NCBI RefSeq assembly: GCF_028463845.1
Contig: NZ_CP116805.1
Coordinates: 2,790,001 to 2,854,000 of the forward strand
Length of the DNA stretch: 64,000 nt
From: Gimibacter soli
GTDB taxonomy: Bacteria > Pseudomonadota > Alphaproteobacteria > Sphingomonadales > Kordiimonadaceae
Reading direction: 5' to 3'
Part shown: positions 1 to 8,381 of the stretch, piece after piece
Layout of the letters: every line of letters starts with the position of its first letter
How positions within the stretch are numbered: position 1 is the first letter of the stretch
Translations under genes and position numbers: made by a program
The notes under the pieces: generated by a model
Seen by the model: the letters and a program-made list of their open reading frames with translations, nothing else
What the model was told of the DNA's origin: nothing
Databases searched by the model: none

Positions 1-543
1 GCCCGGCGTGTTCGAGGTCAGGATCACAGCGCCGCCAATCGTGTTGCGCCCGAAAAGTGTGCCCTGCGGACCGCGAAGAACCTGGACATTGGCGACATCA
101 TTGAAATCCATCGCGCCGCCGACCGACCGGCCCATATAGACATCATCCACATAGATGCCGACACCGGGGTCAACAGCCCCCGTCGGGTCCACCTGGCCGA
201 TACCACGAATGAAGACCTGGGCGGCCGAATTGTTGCCCGAAAGCTGGCCGTAGCTTGTGAATTGCAGGCCCGGCGTGATGCGATCAAGGTCCGTCGTGCC
301 GTTGATCTGCTGGCGCTCCAGCGCCTTTTCCGAGAAGGCCGATACTGCAATCGGCGTGTCCTGCATGTTTTCTTCGCGCTTACGCGCCGTCACCACAACT
401 TCCTCAATCATGATGACGCTGGACTCTTGCTGCCCCGCCGCATTGGCAGCCGCTGCGGGCACAAGAATCGTGGCAGCCGCCATAACTGTAGAGATGACAT
501 AAGTAGAACTGGCGCCGCGAAGGCGCGACTTGATGCTGGTCAT
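1..543 (-). CDS. TonB-dependent receptor, N-terminal part (cut by window edge)
   Basis: Outer-membrane transporter; only the first 181 codons are inside the window and the frame runs off the left edge without a stop. The translation starts MTSIKSRLRGASS, has a hydrophobic signal peptide ending near AANA, then a TonB-box-like segment (EEVVVTARKREE) and a plug domain with the family motifs IRGIGQ, GVGIYVDDVYMGR and VQVLRGPQGTLFGRNTIGG. The ATG at 541-543 follows a GGGGAGG-type ribosome site. It lies downstream of and in the same direction as the VanA-like gene, so uptake of an aromatic or plant compound is a reasonable inference, but the substrate cannot be read from this part. Confidence 0.93.
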   Translation of the reverse strand, partial: MTSIKSRLRGASSTYVISTVMAAATILVPAAAANAAGQQESSVIMIEEVVVTARKREENMQDTPIAVSAFSEKALERQQINGTTDLDRITPGLQFTSYGQLSGNNSAAQVFIRGIGQVDPTGAVDPGVGIYVDDVYMGRSVGGAMDFNDVANVQVLRGPQGTLFGRNTIGGAVILTSNTPG

Positions 544-663
544 GGACCCCTCCCCAATTGTTCCGCATCTCCCAACCCGCCAAACGGCTGCCATATTCAC
601 TCAAGGCAGACCAGACCTGTTGAAGAGACCGCACCGAACACCCTCCCTGGCAGTCGGTTCGAA

Positions 664-702
664 AATAGTATGACTAGGATACTGTCTGCATGCAATACTA
701 TT
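664..702. promoter_or_regulatory. Inverted repeats before the partial TonB receptor gene
   Basis: The 304-base gap 544-847 holds no gene. It contains AATAGTAT (664-671) and its inverted copy ATACTATT (695-702), with another ATACT at 679-683, so AGTAT/ATACT half-sites occur three times. This resembles a regulator-binding region for the receptor gene starting at 543. The cognate protein is unknown. Confidence 0.4.
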
Positions 703-847
703 TATCGCATGCCTTAACCATAAATGGCGCATTTGTGTATTGCACCGCCGCCGCAGCTCGCCTGGAAGGCAAGAAACGGCCCTCTCCGGCGCGCATGCCG
801 GCTCGCACAAACTGTTTCAGCAATAGGCCGGGGTTGAAGAAAGCCCG

Positions 848-1909
848 TCAGGCACCAATAGCGGCCCTGCCGCTTTCCGCAGCAGCCTGTTCGGCCTTGA
901 GCAGGCGAGACAGAATGCCCCGAGCCCGCACGCCGCCGGCATCGATATTCAGCCCCAGCAGACGACGATCCGGATAAGCCAGCAGATTGGCTTGCTGGCG
1001 TTCGAGCATCTCGAGGTCTTCGCTGAATATCTTGCCCTGCCCTTCGCGGATGCTATCGGTGATGGCCTGATCGTCAGGCTTGAATCGACGGGCCATCCCC
1101 CAGAAATACCAGTGCGAGGTCCCTGTTTCCGGCGTGATGAAATCAACCACAATGCTGGAAGCCTTCACGTCATCCGGCGCGTCGTAGCCCCCATACCCGG
1201 CATGGGCGACCCCGACCTCGATCATCACATGGCTCGGCGGGCTGAAGCGGCAGATTTGCCAGCGGTCGACAGGCTTGTCATCTGCAAGGCCATTGGCCCG
1301 CAGCGCCATCTGCCAGAACGGCGGAGGCATCACATTCTCCATGTGGCGACTGGTGACAACCTGTTCCCCTTCAATAGTGGTTGTGGGGGCAGCTTCGTCG
1401 ATCTCCTTCTGGCCGATGCTGTTTGCATGTACGTAAGTCTCATGCGTCAGGTCCATCAGGTTGTCGATCATCAGGCGGTAGTCGCACTGGATATGGAAAC
1501 GCCCACCACCATAGGCCCACGCAGGATCCTCCGCCCATTCGAGATGATGGATTAGGCCGGGATCTGCCAGCTCACGATGGCCCGGCCACACCCAGATGAA
1601 GCCGTAGCGTTCCTCCACCGCGAAGGACTTGATCCGCGGAAAGCTGTCAACACGCTGCCCGGGCATCGCAAGGGTTGCACCGTCGCACCCCATTGTCAGC
1701 CCGTGATAGCCGCACACAAGCTTGCCCTCCCGGACCGTACCGAGCGAAAGAGGCGCGCCGCGATGCGGGCAGAAATCTTCCACTGCAGCAACCCGGCCGC
1801 CCTCACCGCGATAAAATACGATCTTCTCGCCGCAGATCTGACGCCCCAAAGGCCCTTCAGCGATTTCATCCGGCGTACAGGCAACGTACCAGGCATTCTT
1901 CAGGAACAT
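848..1909 (-). CDS. vanA: Rieske 2Fe-2S oxygenase, vanillate O-demethylase (VanA)-like
   Basis: Oxygenase component that would demethylate vanillate or a related methoxy-aromatic acid in the cytoplasm, with electrons from a separate reductase. The 353-residue protein has an N-terminal Rieske domain with C47-P-H49 and C66-G-Y-H69, then a catalytic domain with the iron-site pattern D153-LT-H156-ETYV-H161. Length and layout fit VanA. The start MFLKNAWY was chosen because GGGGAG lies just upstream; an in-frame ATG 15 bases earlier lacks such a site. A VanR-type operator precedes the gene and a VanR-like regulator is divergent. No VanB reductase gene is in the window. Family certain, exact substrate inferred. 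Confidence 0.85.
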   Translation of the reverse strand: MFLKNAWYVACTPDEIAEGPLGRQICGEKIVFYRGEGGRVAAVEDFCPHRGAPLSLGTVREGKLVCGYHGLTMGCDGATLAMPGQRVDSFPRIKSFAVEERYGFIWVWPGHRELADPGLIHHLEWAEDPAWAYGGGRFHIQCDYRLMIDNLMDLTHETYVHANSIGQKEIDEAAPTTTIEGEQVVTSRHMENVMPPPFWQMALRANGLADDKPVDRWQICRFSPPSHVMIEVGVAHAGYGGYDAPDDVKASSIVVDFITPETGTSHWYFWGMARRFKPDDQAITDSIREGQGKIFSEDLEMLERQQANLLAYPDRRLLGLNIDAGGVRARGILSRLLKAEQAAAESGRAAIGA

Positions 1910-1928
1910 CTCGTCTCTCCCCATTCAC

Positions 1929-1940
1929 AATGGATCCAAT
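1929..1940. promoter_or_regulatory. VanR-type operator, vanA-proximal
   Basis: AATGGATCCAAT differs at one base from the published Caulobacter crescentus VanR operator ATTGGATCCAAT. It lies 19 bases before the vanA-like start codon, where a bound repressor would block initiation. Confidence 0.75.
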
Positions 1941-1980
1941 ATTTGCTGTTTTAAGCGTTAGTCAACACATATTGATATTT

Positions 1981-1992
1981 AATGGATCCATA
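1981..1992. promoter_or_regulatory. VanR-type operator, vanR-proximal
   Basis: AATGGATCCATA contains the palindrome ATGGATCCAT (1982-1991). It is centred 52 bases from the first site, in the same divergent promoter region, so both directions could be controlled by one regulator. Confidence 0.7.
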
Positions 1993-2064
1993 ATAAAACT
2001 GATCGAGACATGAGCTTTCCTGTCAGGGCATTATCCCTGCGGGAGAAAACTTGCGGAGAAACAC

Positions 2065-2757
2065 GTGCAGAAACCCGGCTCTCTGGTCATGGTGACGCTT
2101 CGGCAAATGATTGGTTCCGGCGAACTGGCAGCCGGCGAAAGGCTTGTCGAAACAGCGATTGCCGAGCGGCTTGGCGTTTCGCGCATGCCGGTCCGCACTG
2201 CATTCCGTGAGCTGGCGTCGGAGGGATTGCTGGTGCGCGCCGGCGTGCGCGGCTATATGGTCCGGCACTTCACTTACAATGATATCGTCGACGGGGTTGA
2301 GGTTCGTGGCGTCCTCGAAGGACTGGCAGCACGCCAGCTTGGCGAGCGCGGCCTTGATGAAAGCACGCAAAAGCGGCTCCGCTCATGCCTCGCCGAGGGC
2401 GACCGGCTCCTTGCCAAGGGTTATCTCGATGAAAAAGATGCGGAAGCCTATCATTCGATGAATGTCCGGTTCCACGAGGCCATAGTCAGCGCCAGCGGCA
2501 ACACCGCAGTGACAGCAGCCCTCGCCCGCAACGATCACCTGCCGTTCGCTTCGGTGAAAGCCATGACAATCAACACATCCGAAATGGAGCGCGAGTTTCG
2601 CAGGCTCAACTATGCTCACATGCAACATCATGCCATTGTGGACGCGCTTGAAGCGGGCCAGGCAGCCCGCGTTGAAGCCCTGATGCGGGAACATGCTGCC
2701 GCTGTCATCCGCTATACCGACTTGCTCCAGTCCGCCGATCCGCCCCTGAAGAACTGA
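2065..2757 (+). CDS. vanR: GntR/FCD-family repressor, VanR-like
   Basis: Probable vanillate-responsive repressor of 230 residues. The N-terminal winged helix (roughly residues 1-75) contains the GntR pattern ETAIAERLGVSRMPVRTAFREL; the C-terminal all-helical FCD ligand domain carries D/H residues such as H119, H179 and H201-type positions expected to bind metal and an acid effector. It starts with GTG after GCGGAGAA. It is divergent from the vanA-like gene and two VanR-type operators lie between them, which supports autoregulation and control of vanA. The GntR/FCD family is clear; the VanR identity rests on neighbour and operators. Confidence 0.82.
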   Translation: MQKPGSLVMVTLRQMIGSGELAAGERLVETAIAERLGVSRMPVRTAFRELASEGLLVRAGVRGYMVRHFTYNDIVDGVEVRGVLEGLAARQLGERGLDESTQKRLRSCLAEGDRLLAKGYLDEKDAEAYHSMNVRFHEAIVSASGNTAVTAALARNDHLPFASVKAMTINTSEMEREFRRLNYAHMQHHAIVDALEAGQAARVEALMREHAAAVIRYTDLLQSADPPLKN

Positions 2758-2875
2758 CGACGACAACGATAGACCTTACGCAGGAACGTTAGGCTGTTGC
2801 TCTTTGTGGTTGGTCACACTAATGGTATCAAAGGCTTGAGATTGGCTTGGAAACCGGGATCTGCACGACCACCCT

Positions 2876-3901
2876 ATGCACGCGCGACGCACAAAAATGA
2901 CGATGTCGGAACTGGCACGAATGGCCGGTGTGGATATTTCCACCGTGTCTCGTGCGCTCAGCGACAGCCCGCGGGTCAAGCCTGAGACCAAGAAATATAT
3001 CCTCGAAGTCGCCGCGTCGACCGGATACGTGATCAACACCTCGGCCCGCAGCTTGCGCCGCCAGACGAGCGAAGCCATCGGCCTAGTCATTCCGTTGCGG
3101 CCGGAATCCGGCCAGACCATTTCCGACCCCTTCTTTCTGGAAATGATTGCGGCAGTGGGCAATGCGGCTTCGGATGCCGGATATGACCTCATCGTCAACA
3201 TGCCGAAGGAAAAAGAGAAGATCGCTGAAAAGCGCCTTCTGGAAGCCGGACGTGCCGATGGCCTGATCGTGATCGGGCAAGCTGGCCTCAGCGCCCGCCT
3301 GCACGATCTTGGCCCCTTGAGGGACCGTGTTGTTGTCTGGGGCGGCAAAACGGACGAAGACGAATATACGCTCGTCGGCAGCGACAACCGTGAAGGCGGG
3401 CGACTGGCAGCCGAACACCTTCTTTCCCTCGGTCGCCGCCGCATCCTTTTCGTCGGCAACATGGAATTGCCGGAGGTGTTGCTGCGCTACTCCGGGCTGC
3501 AGGACGCCTATCGGGTTATGGGCTTGCAGCACCCGTCAGAGCTGGTCCTAGGGCTTGACTTCGGGGCACAGAACGCATTCGAGAAAAGCCTCGAATTCAT
3601 CGATAGCGGAAAACAGTTTGATGCCATCTTTGCCGCTTCGGATGTGCTGGCAATTGCCGCCTTGCATGCCGTCAATGCGCGGGGCATGAGCGTGCCTCAG
3701 GACGTGGCGATTGTCGGCTACGACAATATCAGCCACTCGACCATGGTCGTTCCGCACCTGACCACCATCGACCAAAGCATCAAGGAAGGCGGCGAGATCA
3801 TGGTGGACCTGCTGCTACGGAAGCTGGCAGGGGAAGAGGTGCACTCACAGGTGACCCCGACCCGCCTTGTCGTTCGTCAGTCAACCGTCGCAGCAAGCTG
3901 A
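2876..3901 (+). CDS. LacI-family transcriptional regulator of the sucrose/fructoside locus
   Basis: DNA-binding repressor of 341 residues with an N-terminal LacI helix-turn-helix (MSELARMAGVDISTVSRALS, about residues 10-29) and hinge, followed by a periplasmic-binding-protein-like sugar domain ending in VGYDNISHSTMVVPHLTTID. Alternative starts are ATG at 2897 or 2903; none has a strong ribosome site. It is convergent with the fructokinase gene. Four operators of one type (TACAA-W-CG-W-TTGTA) before the permease/kinase pair and before the TonB receptor near 15 kb are its likely targets; this is inference from linkage. Confidence 0.9.
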   Translation: MHARRTKMTMSELARMAGVDISTVSRALSDSPRVKPETKKYILEVAASTGYVINTSARSLRRQTSEAIGLVIPLRPESGQTISDPFFLEMIAAVGNAASDAGYDLIVNMPKEKEKIAEKRLLEAGRADGLIVIGQAGLSARLHDLGPLRDRVVVWGGKTDEDEYTLVGSDNREGGRLAAEHLLSLGRRRILFVGNMELPEVLLRYSGLQDAYRVMGLQHPSELVLGLDFGAQNAFEKSLEFIDSGKQFDAIFAASDVLAIAALHAVNARGMSVPQDVAIVGYDNISHSTMVVPHLTTIDQSIKEGGEIMVDLLLRKLAGEEVHSQVTPTRLVVRQSTVAAS

Positions 3902-3906
3902 AAACA

Positions 3907-4809
3907 TCAGTCTCCTGCTCCACGCATTGCCAGCAGAATGCCGCCTTTCAGGCCGGCGTCATCGCCGAGCCCCGGCGTCGAGATCAATTCAATGGTTGCC
4001 CTGTCCTTCACATAGCCGTTCATCAGCATGTCATAGGCCACCCGGACCTTCTCGATCAGCCCATCGGCCAGCAGGATGCCGCCTCCCAGAATCACCCGTT
4101 CGACCCGGCTCATGAGCACCAGCGAGAGGCTGGCCTGCGCCAGATAATAGGCCTCGATCTCCCATGCCAGATGGTCCGCAGGCAGCGCCGCCGGATCACC
4201 AAAGCGATCCTGCAGCGCCTTTGCGCTGGCCAATCCTTCAAGACAGTCACCGTGAAAGACACAGCTTCCTTTAAAACCCAGGTCTTTCGGATGGCGTTGC
4301 AGGCGAATATGTCCGAATTCGGGGTGAACGGGATGCCCCAGCAGGCGACCACCTGTGTAGATGCCCGCCCCGATTCCTGTGCCTACAGTGACATAGGCGG
4401 CGCTGGCGCATCCCTTGGCCGCACCCCAAGCCATTTCCGCCAGCAGGGCGCCATTCACATCAGTTTCGACATGGACCGGCACGCCAAGGGCAGCGCTCAA
4501 CCTCCCGCAGAGGTCACAAGACGCCCATCCGGGCTTCGGCGTCTCCAGAATGGTGCCGTAACTGTCAGATGCAGGATCGATATCGATAGGCCCAAACGAT
4601 GCCACACCAAGGCTTTTCATCGTGGCATTATGCATGGACAGCGCTTCCCTGAAAAATGCAGTAACCGAAGCGATGGTCGCCTCCGGTACGCTCACCGGGA
4701 TACGCTTGCGTGCGATAATCTCTCCGTCCAGACCTGCCAGCACACATTTGAAGGTCGTGCCGCCAGCGTCAATGCCGCCGAGCACCTGTTTCTGGTCACT
4801 TCCGCTCAA
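3907..4809 (-). CDS. ROK-family sugar kinase, probable fructokinase
   Basis: Phosphorylates a hexose, most likely fructose, with ATP in the cytoplasm. The 300-residue protein opens with the ATP-binding pattern GGIDAGGTTFKC, has the ROK sugar motif HPEFGHIRLQRHP, and the CVFHGDCLEGLAS segment typical of fructokinase-type (YdhR/ScrK-like) ROK proteins, where Cys/His residues bind zinc. It is divergent from the MFS and GH68 genes, which fits a pathway that takes in sucrose, splits it and phosphorylates the freed fructose. Two operators lie just upstream. Mannose or glucosamine kinases share the fold, so specificity is inferred. Confidence 0.88.
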   Translation of the reverse strand: MSGSDQKQVLGGIDAGGTTFKCVLAGLDGEIIARKRIPVSVPEATIASVTAFFREALSMHNATMKSLGVASFGPIDIDPASDSYGTILETPKPGWASCDLCGRLSAALGVPVHVETDVNGALLAEMAWGAAKGCASAAYVTVGTGIGAGIYTGGRLLGHPVHPEFGHIRLQRHPKDLGFKGSCVFHGDCLEGLASAKALQDRFGDPAALPADHLAWEIEAYYLAQASLSLVLMSRVERVILGGGILLADGLIEKVRVAYDMLMNGYVKDRATIELISTPGLGDDAGLKGGILLAMRGAGD

Positions 4810-4854
4810 AATTTTCCCCTCTTACCCTTACAGAAATATCAGCAAATGCCTTTG

Positions 4855-4868
4855 TACAATCGTTTGTA
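4855..4868. promoter_or_regulatory. LacI-type operator O1
   Basis: TACAATCGTTTGTA, a near-palindrome around a central CG (4861-4862), in the divergent fructokinase/permease promoter region. It shares its pattern with three other sites in the window (4878, 15002, 15056). Confidence 0.7.
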
Positions 4869-4877
4869 TTATGGCAT

Positions 4878-4891
4878 TGCAAACGTTTGTA
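4878..4891. promoter_or_regulatory. LacI-type operator O2
   Basis: TGCAAACGTTTGTA with flanks extending the symmetry (ATTGCAAACG/TTTGTACAAT). Its centre is 23 bases from O1, about two helical turns, so two dimers could bind the same face. Confidence 0.7.
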
Positions 4892-4925
4892 CAATAGTGC
4901 AATAGTCCTTCGGGGAGGACCATAT

Positions 4926-6170
4926 ATGACGCATGTTTCCGCGCCGAAACCACCGGCCAACGCCACCATCATCTCTGCATTAACTTATGGCATGTTCTTT
5001 CTTTTCGCCATGACGACCGATGCAGTTGGCGAGATCATCAGGATCGCCAGGGTGGAAATGGACCTCTCAAACACCGAAGCCAGTGCCTTCCACTGGGCCA
5101 GCATGATCGCAATTGCGGCAAGCGGCCTCGGACTTGGTTTCCTCGCGGACCGGTTTGGCCGCAAGCCTGTGATCATTCTTGGCCTCGGCGTCTATATGGT
5201 GGCAAACGCCAGCTTCATGCTCGGCCAATCCTTCTACCTCTATCTCTCACTTCTCTTTATTTCGGGACTCGCAATCGGTGTCTTCAAAACCGCAGCGCTG
5301 GCTCTGATTGGCGATATCTCGCAATCCACCGAAGACCACACGGTGAGGATGAACAAGGTGGAAGGCTTCTTCGGCGTTGGGGCGATCATGGGGCCGATGC
5401 TGGTGGTTGTGCTGACGGGGCAAGGGTTTTCATGGACCCACCTTTACGGGATCGCGGCCACGCTTTGCGCCCTCATGGTCATTATCGCGGCGATCACACG
5501 CTACCCCGAAAAGGCCGCTCCTTCCGAAACACCAGCCTCCTTCTCTCGCAGCCTTTCTTTCCTGCACAACCGTTATGCGCTGGGCTTCTCGCTTGCCATC
5601 GCCCTTTACGTTGCCTGCGAAGTGGCAATCTTCGTCTGGCTGCCAACCTTCCTTGACGGCTTCATCAGCGACGGCATCGCTGGCCATTTCGCTGCCTACG
5701 CTGTGATGATTTTCTTCACCCTGCGGGCGGCCGGGCGGTTCCTTGGCGCCTATGTGCTGCAGAAAGCCGACTGGACAATTGTCATTCTGGTCTTCACCGC
5801 GCTCATCTTCGCCTGTTTCGCCCTCAGCGTATTGATGGGCCGCGAGGTCGCCGTGTATCTCTTGCCCCTTTCCGGGCTTTTCATGTCGGTTATTTACCCG
5901 ACGCTTAATTCCAAAGGGATCAGCTGCTTCCCGAAATCAGATCACGGTGCCGTTGCCGGGCTCATCCTGTTCTTCACCGCACTTTCAGCTGCCTTCTCGC
6001 CACTCGCGATGGCCTTTGTGAGCGACAGTTTCGGCGCTGGCGACATGCGGATCGGCTTTGTTCTGGCAACTGTATTCGCCGCTGCGCTTTGCGCGGGAGC
6101 CTTCTGGAACTGGCAACGCAGGCCCGTGGAAACGGCGCTCGCCCAAGCAAACCGCATTCAATATTCGTGA
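4926..6170 (+). CDS. MFS sugar permease
   Basis: Inner-membrane major facilitator transporter of 414 residues with about twelve hydrophobic segments and the MFS signature between helices 2 and 3 (GFLADRFGRKP). The start MTHVSAPKPP follows GGGGAGGA; an upstream in-frame start would put the operator inside the gene and is less likely. It is the first gene of a plus-strand run with the GH68-like enzyme only 15 bases downstream, so uptake of intact sucrose or a fructoside is likely. Substrate is inferred from context, not from residues. Confidence 0.88.
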   Translation: MTHVSAPKPPANATIISALTYGMFFLFAMTTDAVGEIIRIARVEMDLSNTEASAFHWASMIAIAASGLGLGFLADRFGRKPVIILGLGVYMVANASFMLGQSFYLYLSLLFISGLAIGVFKTAALALIGDISQSTEDHTVRMNKVEGFFGVGAIMGPMLVVVLTGQGFSWTHLYGIAATLCALMVIIAAITRYPEKAAPSETPASFSRSLSFLHNRYALGFSLAIALYVACEVAIFVWLPTFLDGFISDGIAGHFAAYAVMIFFTLRAAGRFLGAYVLQKADWTIVILVFTALIFACFALSVLMGREVAVYLLPLSGLFMSVIYPTLNSKGISCFPKSDHGAVAGLILFFTALSAAFSPLAMAFVSDSFGAGDMRIGFVLATVFAAALCAGAFWNWQRRPVETALAQANRIQYS

Positions 6171-6185
6171 TGGACAGGAACCTGC

Positions 6186-7265
6186 ATGACCAGCCCATTC
6201 TACGTTGATATTCCCCCGCCCAATCCCACCGTTTTCGTCAATGGCATCTGTCATCCGAACCTCTGGCTGTGGGATTCGTGGACTGCCCATGACCAATCGT
6301 CATTGCATCTCTATTGTCTCGCCCTGAATCGGCTGGCGCGCGACGGCAGCGCGATCCAGCCCGGGGACCGCAACAACTACCCCTTCCATATCCGTCACTT
6401 CCTGTCGGAAGATGATGGCATCAGCTGGCGGGATCTCGGGGTTGTCGCCAAACCGGGGGGCACGGCAGACGGGGCCGACGGCCGCAATGTCTGGAGCGGA
6501 TCGGTGCTCCATTCACGGACGGGAAAGTGGCTCTTTGGCTATACCGGGCTGCGCGAAGTTACGGATGACCGCCAATTCCTGCAAACCATCTGCATCGCGG
6601 ACGGCGCCACACCGAATGCCATCAGCGGTTGGTCTCCCAAGCCGGTCTCATGTCCGCTTCGGGATTACGACAGCATTCTTGCAGCAGGCTATTATCTTGG
6701 CACCAAGGAAAAGCTCGGCAGCAATGCAGGAGAAGCGGGCGGCCCCATTCTGGCCTGGCGAGACCCCTATCTCTTCTATGACAGGGATGGCATCCTTAAC
6801 GCTGTCTGGGCTGCCAAGCTTGGCCCTACCAAACCTGCTGTCGCACGCGCGACGATTGGCGAAACGGAAGACGGATTTGTCATCGACAGGCTTTTCGCCC
6901 CCATCGCCCTGCCGGACGCCGCCGATTTCACACAGGCCGAGGTCCCCAAAATCTATCTCGATACGGCAGGCGACCAGTATCTGATGCTGATTTCGGCCTG
7001 CGACCGGCTGTATGAAGGCCAGCCCAACGCGGAAGTGACGATGGAAATGCGCCTGTACAAGTCGCGCGAACTGGAAGGTCCGTGGCTGCCCCACGGCAGC
7101 GAAGGCAGCCGCCTGCCGGAGTTGCGGGACCTTTTCGGGGCCAGCATCATCTCCAAGGGCTTCAGCCCGGAAGAGCTGGTCTTTCTCGGCCCCTATACCG
7201 AAAATGCAGGACCAGTGAGGCAGCTTTCGTTCGCGCCACCTGCCCGCCAGAAGCAGACAGCCTGA
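6186..7265 (+). CDS. GH68-like (clan GH-J) fructosidase/sucrose hydrolase
   Basis: Probable retaining beta-fructosyl hydrolase of 359 residues acting on sucrose or a related fructoside. Clan GH-J motifs are in the expected order: LWLWDSW with nucleophile D30, WSGS near 103-106, WRDPYLF with the transition-state Asp D193, and QAEVPKIY with candidate acid/base E252. The WSGS element points to GH68 rather than GH32. Unlike most GH68 levansucrases, no signal peptide is visible (MTSPFYVDIPPP start), so it probably works in the cytoplasm. It follows the permease gene by 15 bases and matches the nearby fructokinase. Confidence 0.8.
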   Translation: MTSPFYVDIPPPNPTVFVNGICHPNLWLWDSWTAHDQSSLHLYCLALNRLARDGSAIQPGDRNNYPFHIRHFLSEDDGISWRDLGVVAKPGGTADGADGRNVWSGSVLHSRTGKWLFGYTGLREVTDDRQFLQTICIADGATPNAISGWSPKPVSCPLRDYDSILAAGYYLGTKEKLGSNAGEAGGPILAWRDPYLFYDRDGILNAVWAAKLGPTKPAVARATIGETEDGFVIDRLFAPIALPDAADFTQAEVPKIYLDTAGDQYLMLISACDRLYEGQPNAEVTMEMRLYKSRELEGPWLPHGSEGSRLPELRDLFGASIISKGFSPEELVFLGPYTENAGPVRQLSFAPPARQKQTA

Positions 7266-7296
7266 AAAGCCCGAGCAGACAAAAGGGAGCAACCCA

Positions 7297-8313
7297 TTGA
7301 CCAAGTCCAGAAATGACCATGCATCCGTTTGGGACCGCCGCCGGTTCATGCTGGCGGCCAGCGTCGGCGCGCTTGCAACTGCAAGCATGGCCGCAGGGCT
7401 GCCCGCGAGCGCCGAAGAGAAATTCCCACCCCTGCCCCCGCGCTCGAAAGCATGGGACGAAGCTACCGTGATGCCACTATGGCCTGGCTCGCCGCCCGAG
7501 ACCGGCTTCAAGGCGCAGGAACTGCCGGAAAAGTGGCCCGACATTTTCCTCCGTAACATCAGCATGCCCGAGCTGCGGATTTTCCGCCCCGCAAAGCCGA
7601 ATGGCCGCGCACTCCTAGCCATTCCGGGCGGAGCTTACAAATTTGTCTCGATCCAGAATGAAGGCGTGGATCTTGCCGCCGAAATGACAGCGCGTGGCTA
7701 CACCGTGTTTGTTCTTGTCTACCGCCTCCCCGGCGAAGGCTGGACAAACCGGTCAAACGTGCCGCTTCAGGATGCGCAAAGAGCCGTCAGGCTGGTGCGG
7801 CATCACGCAGACAAATTCGGCTACGGCAGCAACAAGGTTGCCGTCATCGGCTTCTCTGCCGGTGGCCACCTTGGGGCATCGCTGACGACCGCCTATGATG
7901 AAGCTGTGTATCAGCCGGTTGACAGCGCAGACAAATTGTCCGCCCGGCCTGATGCCTCCGGTCTGATCTATCCTGTGATCAGTGTCGAGGCGCCGGTCAC
8001 CCACGCGGAATCAGCATTGTTGCTTCTGGGCGCCAATCCCTCGGCGCCGCTTGTGGCGCACCGGTCGCCAGCGAACCATGTCAGTAACGACACACCTCCG
8101 GTATTCCTGATGCATACAGTGGATGACCCGGCCGTGCCCATCGAGAACAGTCTGCTCATGATGGCTGCCCTGCGGCAAGCCGGACGCCCTGTCGAGGCGC
8201 ATTTCTATGAAGAAGGCGGCCATGGCTTCGGGCTCGGATCGCCGGACATGCCCGTGGGCGAATGGCTTACGGCCTTTTCCAAATGGCTGGATCGGCATTT
8301 AGGCGAAAACTGA
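7297..8313 (+). CDS. Tat-exported alpha/beta hydrolase (acetylxylan/feruloyl-esterase-like)
   Basis: Probable periplasmic esterase of 338 residues. The TTG start follows AAAAGGGAG. The N-terminus carries a twin-arginine signal (WDRRRFMLAAS) and a hydrophobic stretch ending near PASA. The catalytic domain shows the nucleophile elbow GFSAGG with S187 and a C-terminal EGGHGFG with the likely catalytic histidine; the oxyanion region reads PGGAYKF. It resembles the COG0657-type esterases of the acetylxylan-esterase/BD-FAE group. It sits in the plus-strand run after the GH68-like gene, suggesting removal of acyl groups from a sugar ester. Substrate unknown. Confidence 0.82.
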   Translation: MTKSRNDHASVWDRRRFMLAASVGALATASMAAGLPASAEEKFPPLPPRSKAWDEATVMPLWPGSPPETGFKAQELPEKWPDIFLRNISMPELRIFRPAKPNGRALLAIPGGAYKFVSIQNEGVDLAAEMTARGYTVFVLVYRLPGEGWTNRSNVPLQDAQRAVRLVRHHADKFGYGSNKVAVIGFSAGGHLGASLTTAYDEAVYQPVDSADKLSARPDASGLIYPVISVEAPVTHAESALLLLGANPSAPLVAHRSPANHVSNDTPPVFLMHTVDDPAVPIENSLLMMAALRQAGRPVEAHFYEEGGHGFGLGSPDMPVGEWLTAFSKWLDRHLGEN

Positions 8314-8381
8314 CCAACTGTTTCTGGGAAGGCAGGCGACCGGATATCGCCTGCAATTGATTTCTATCGGGAGGACTATGG

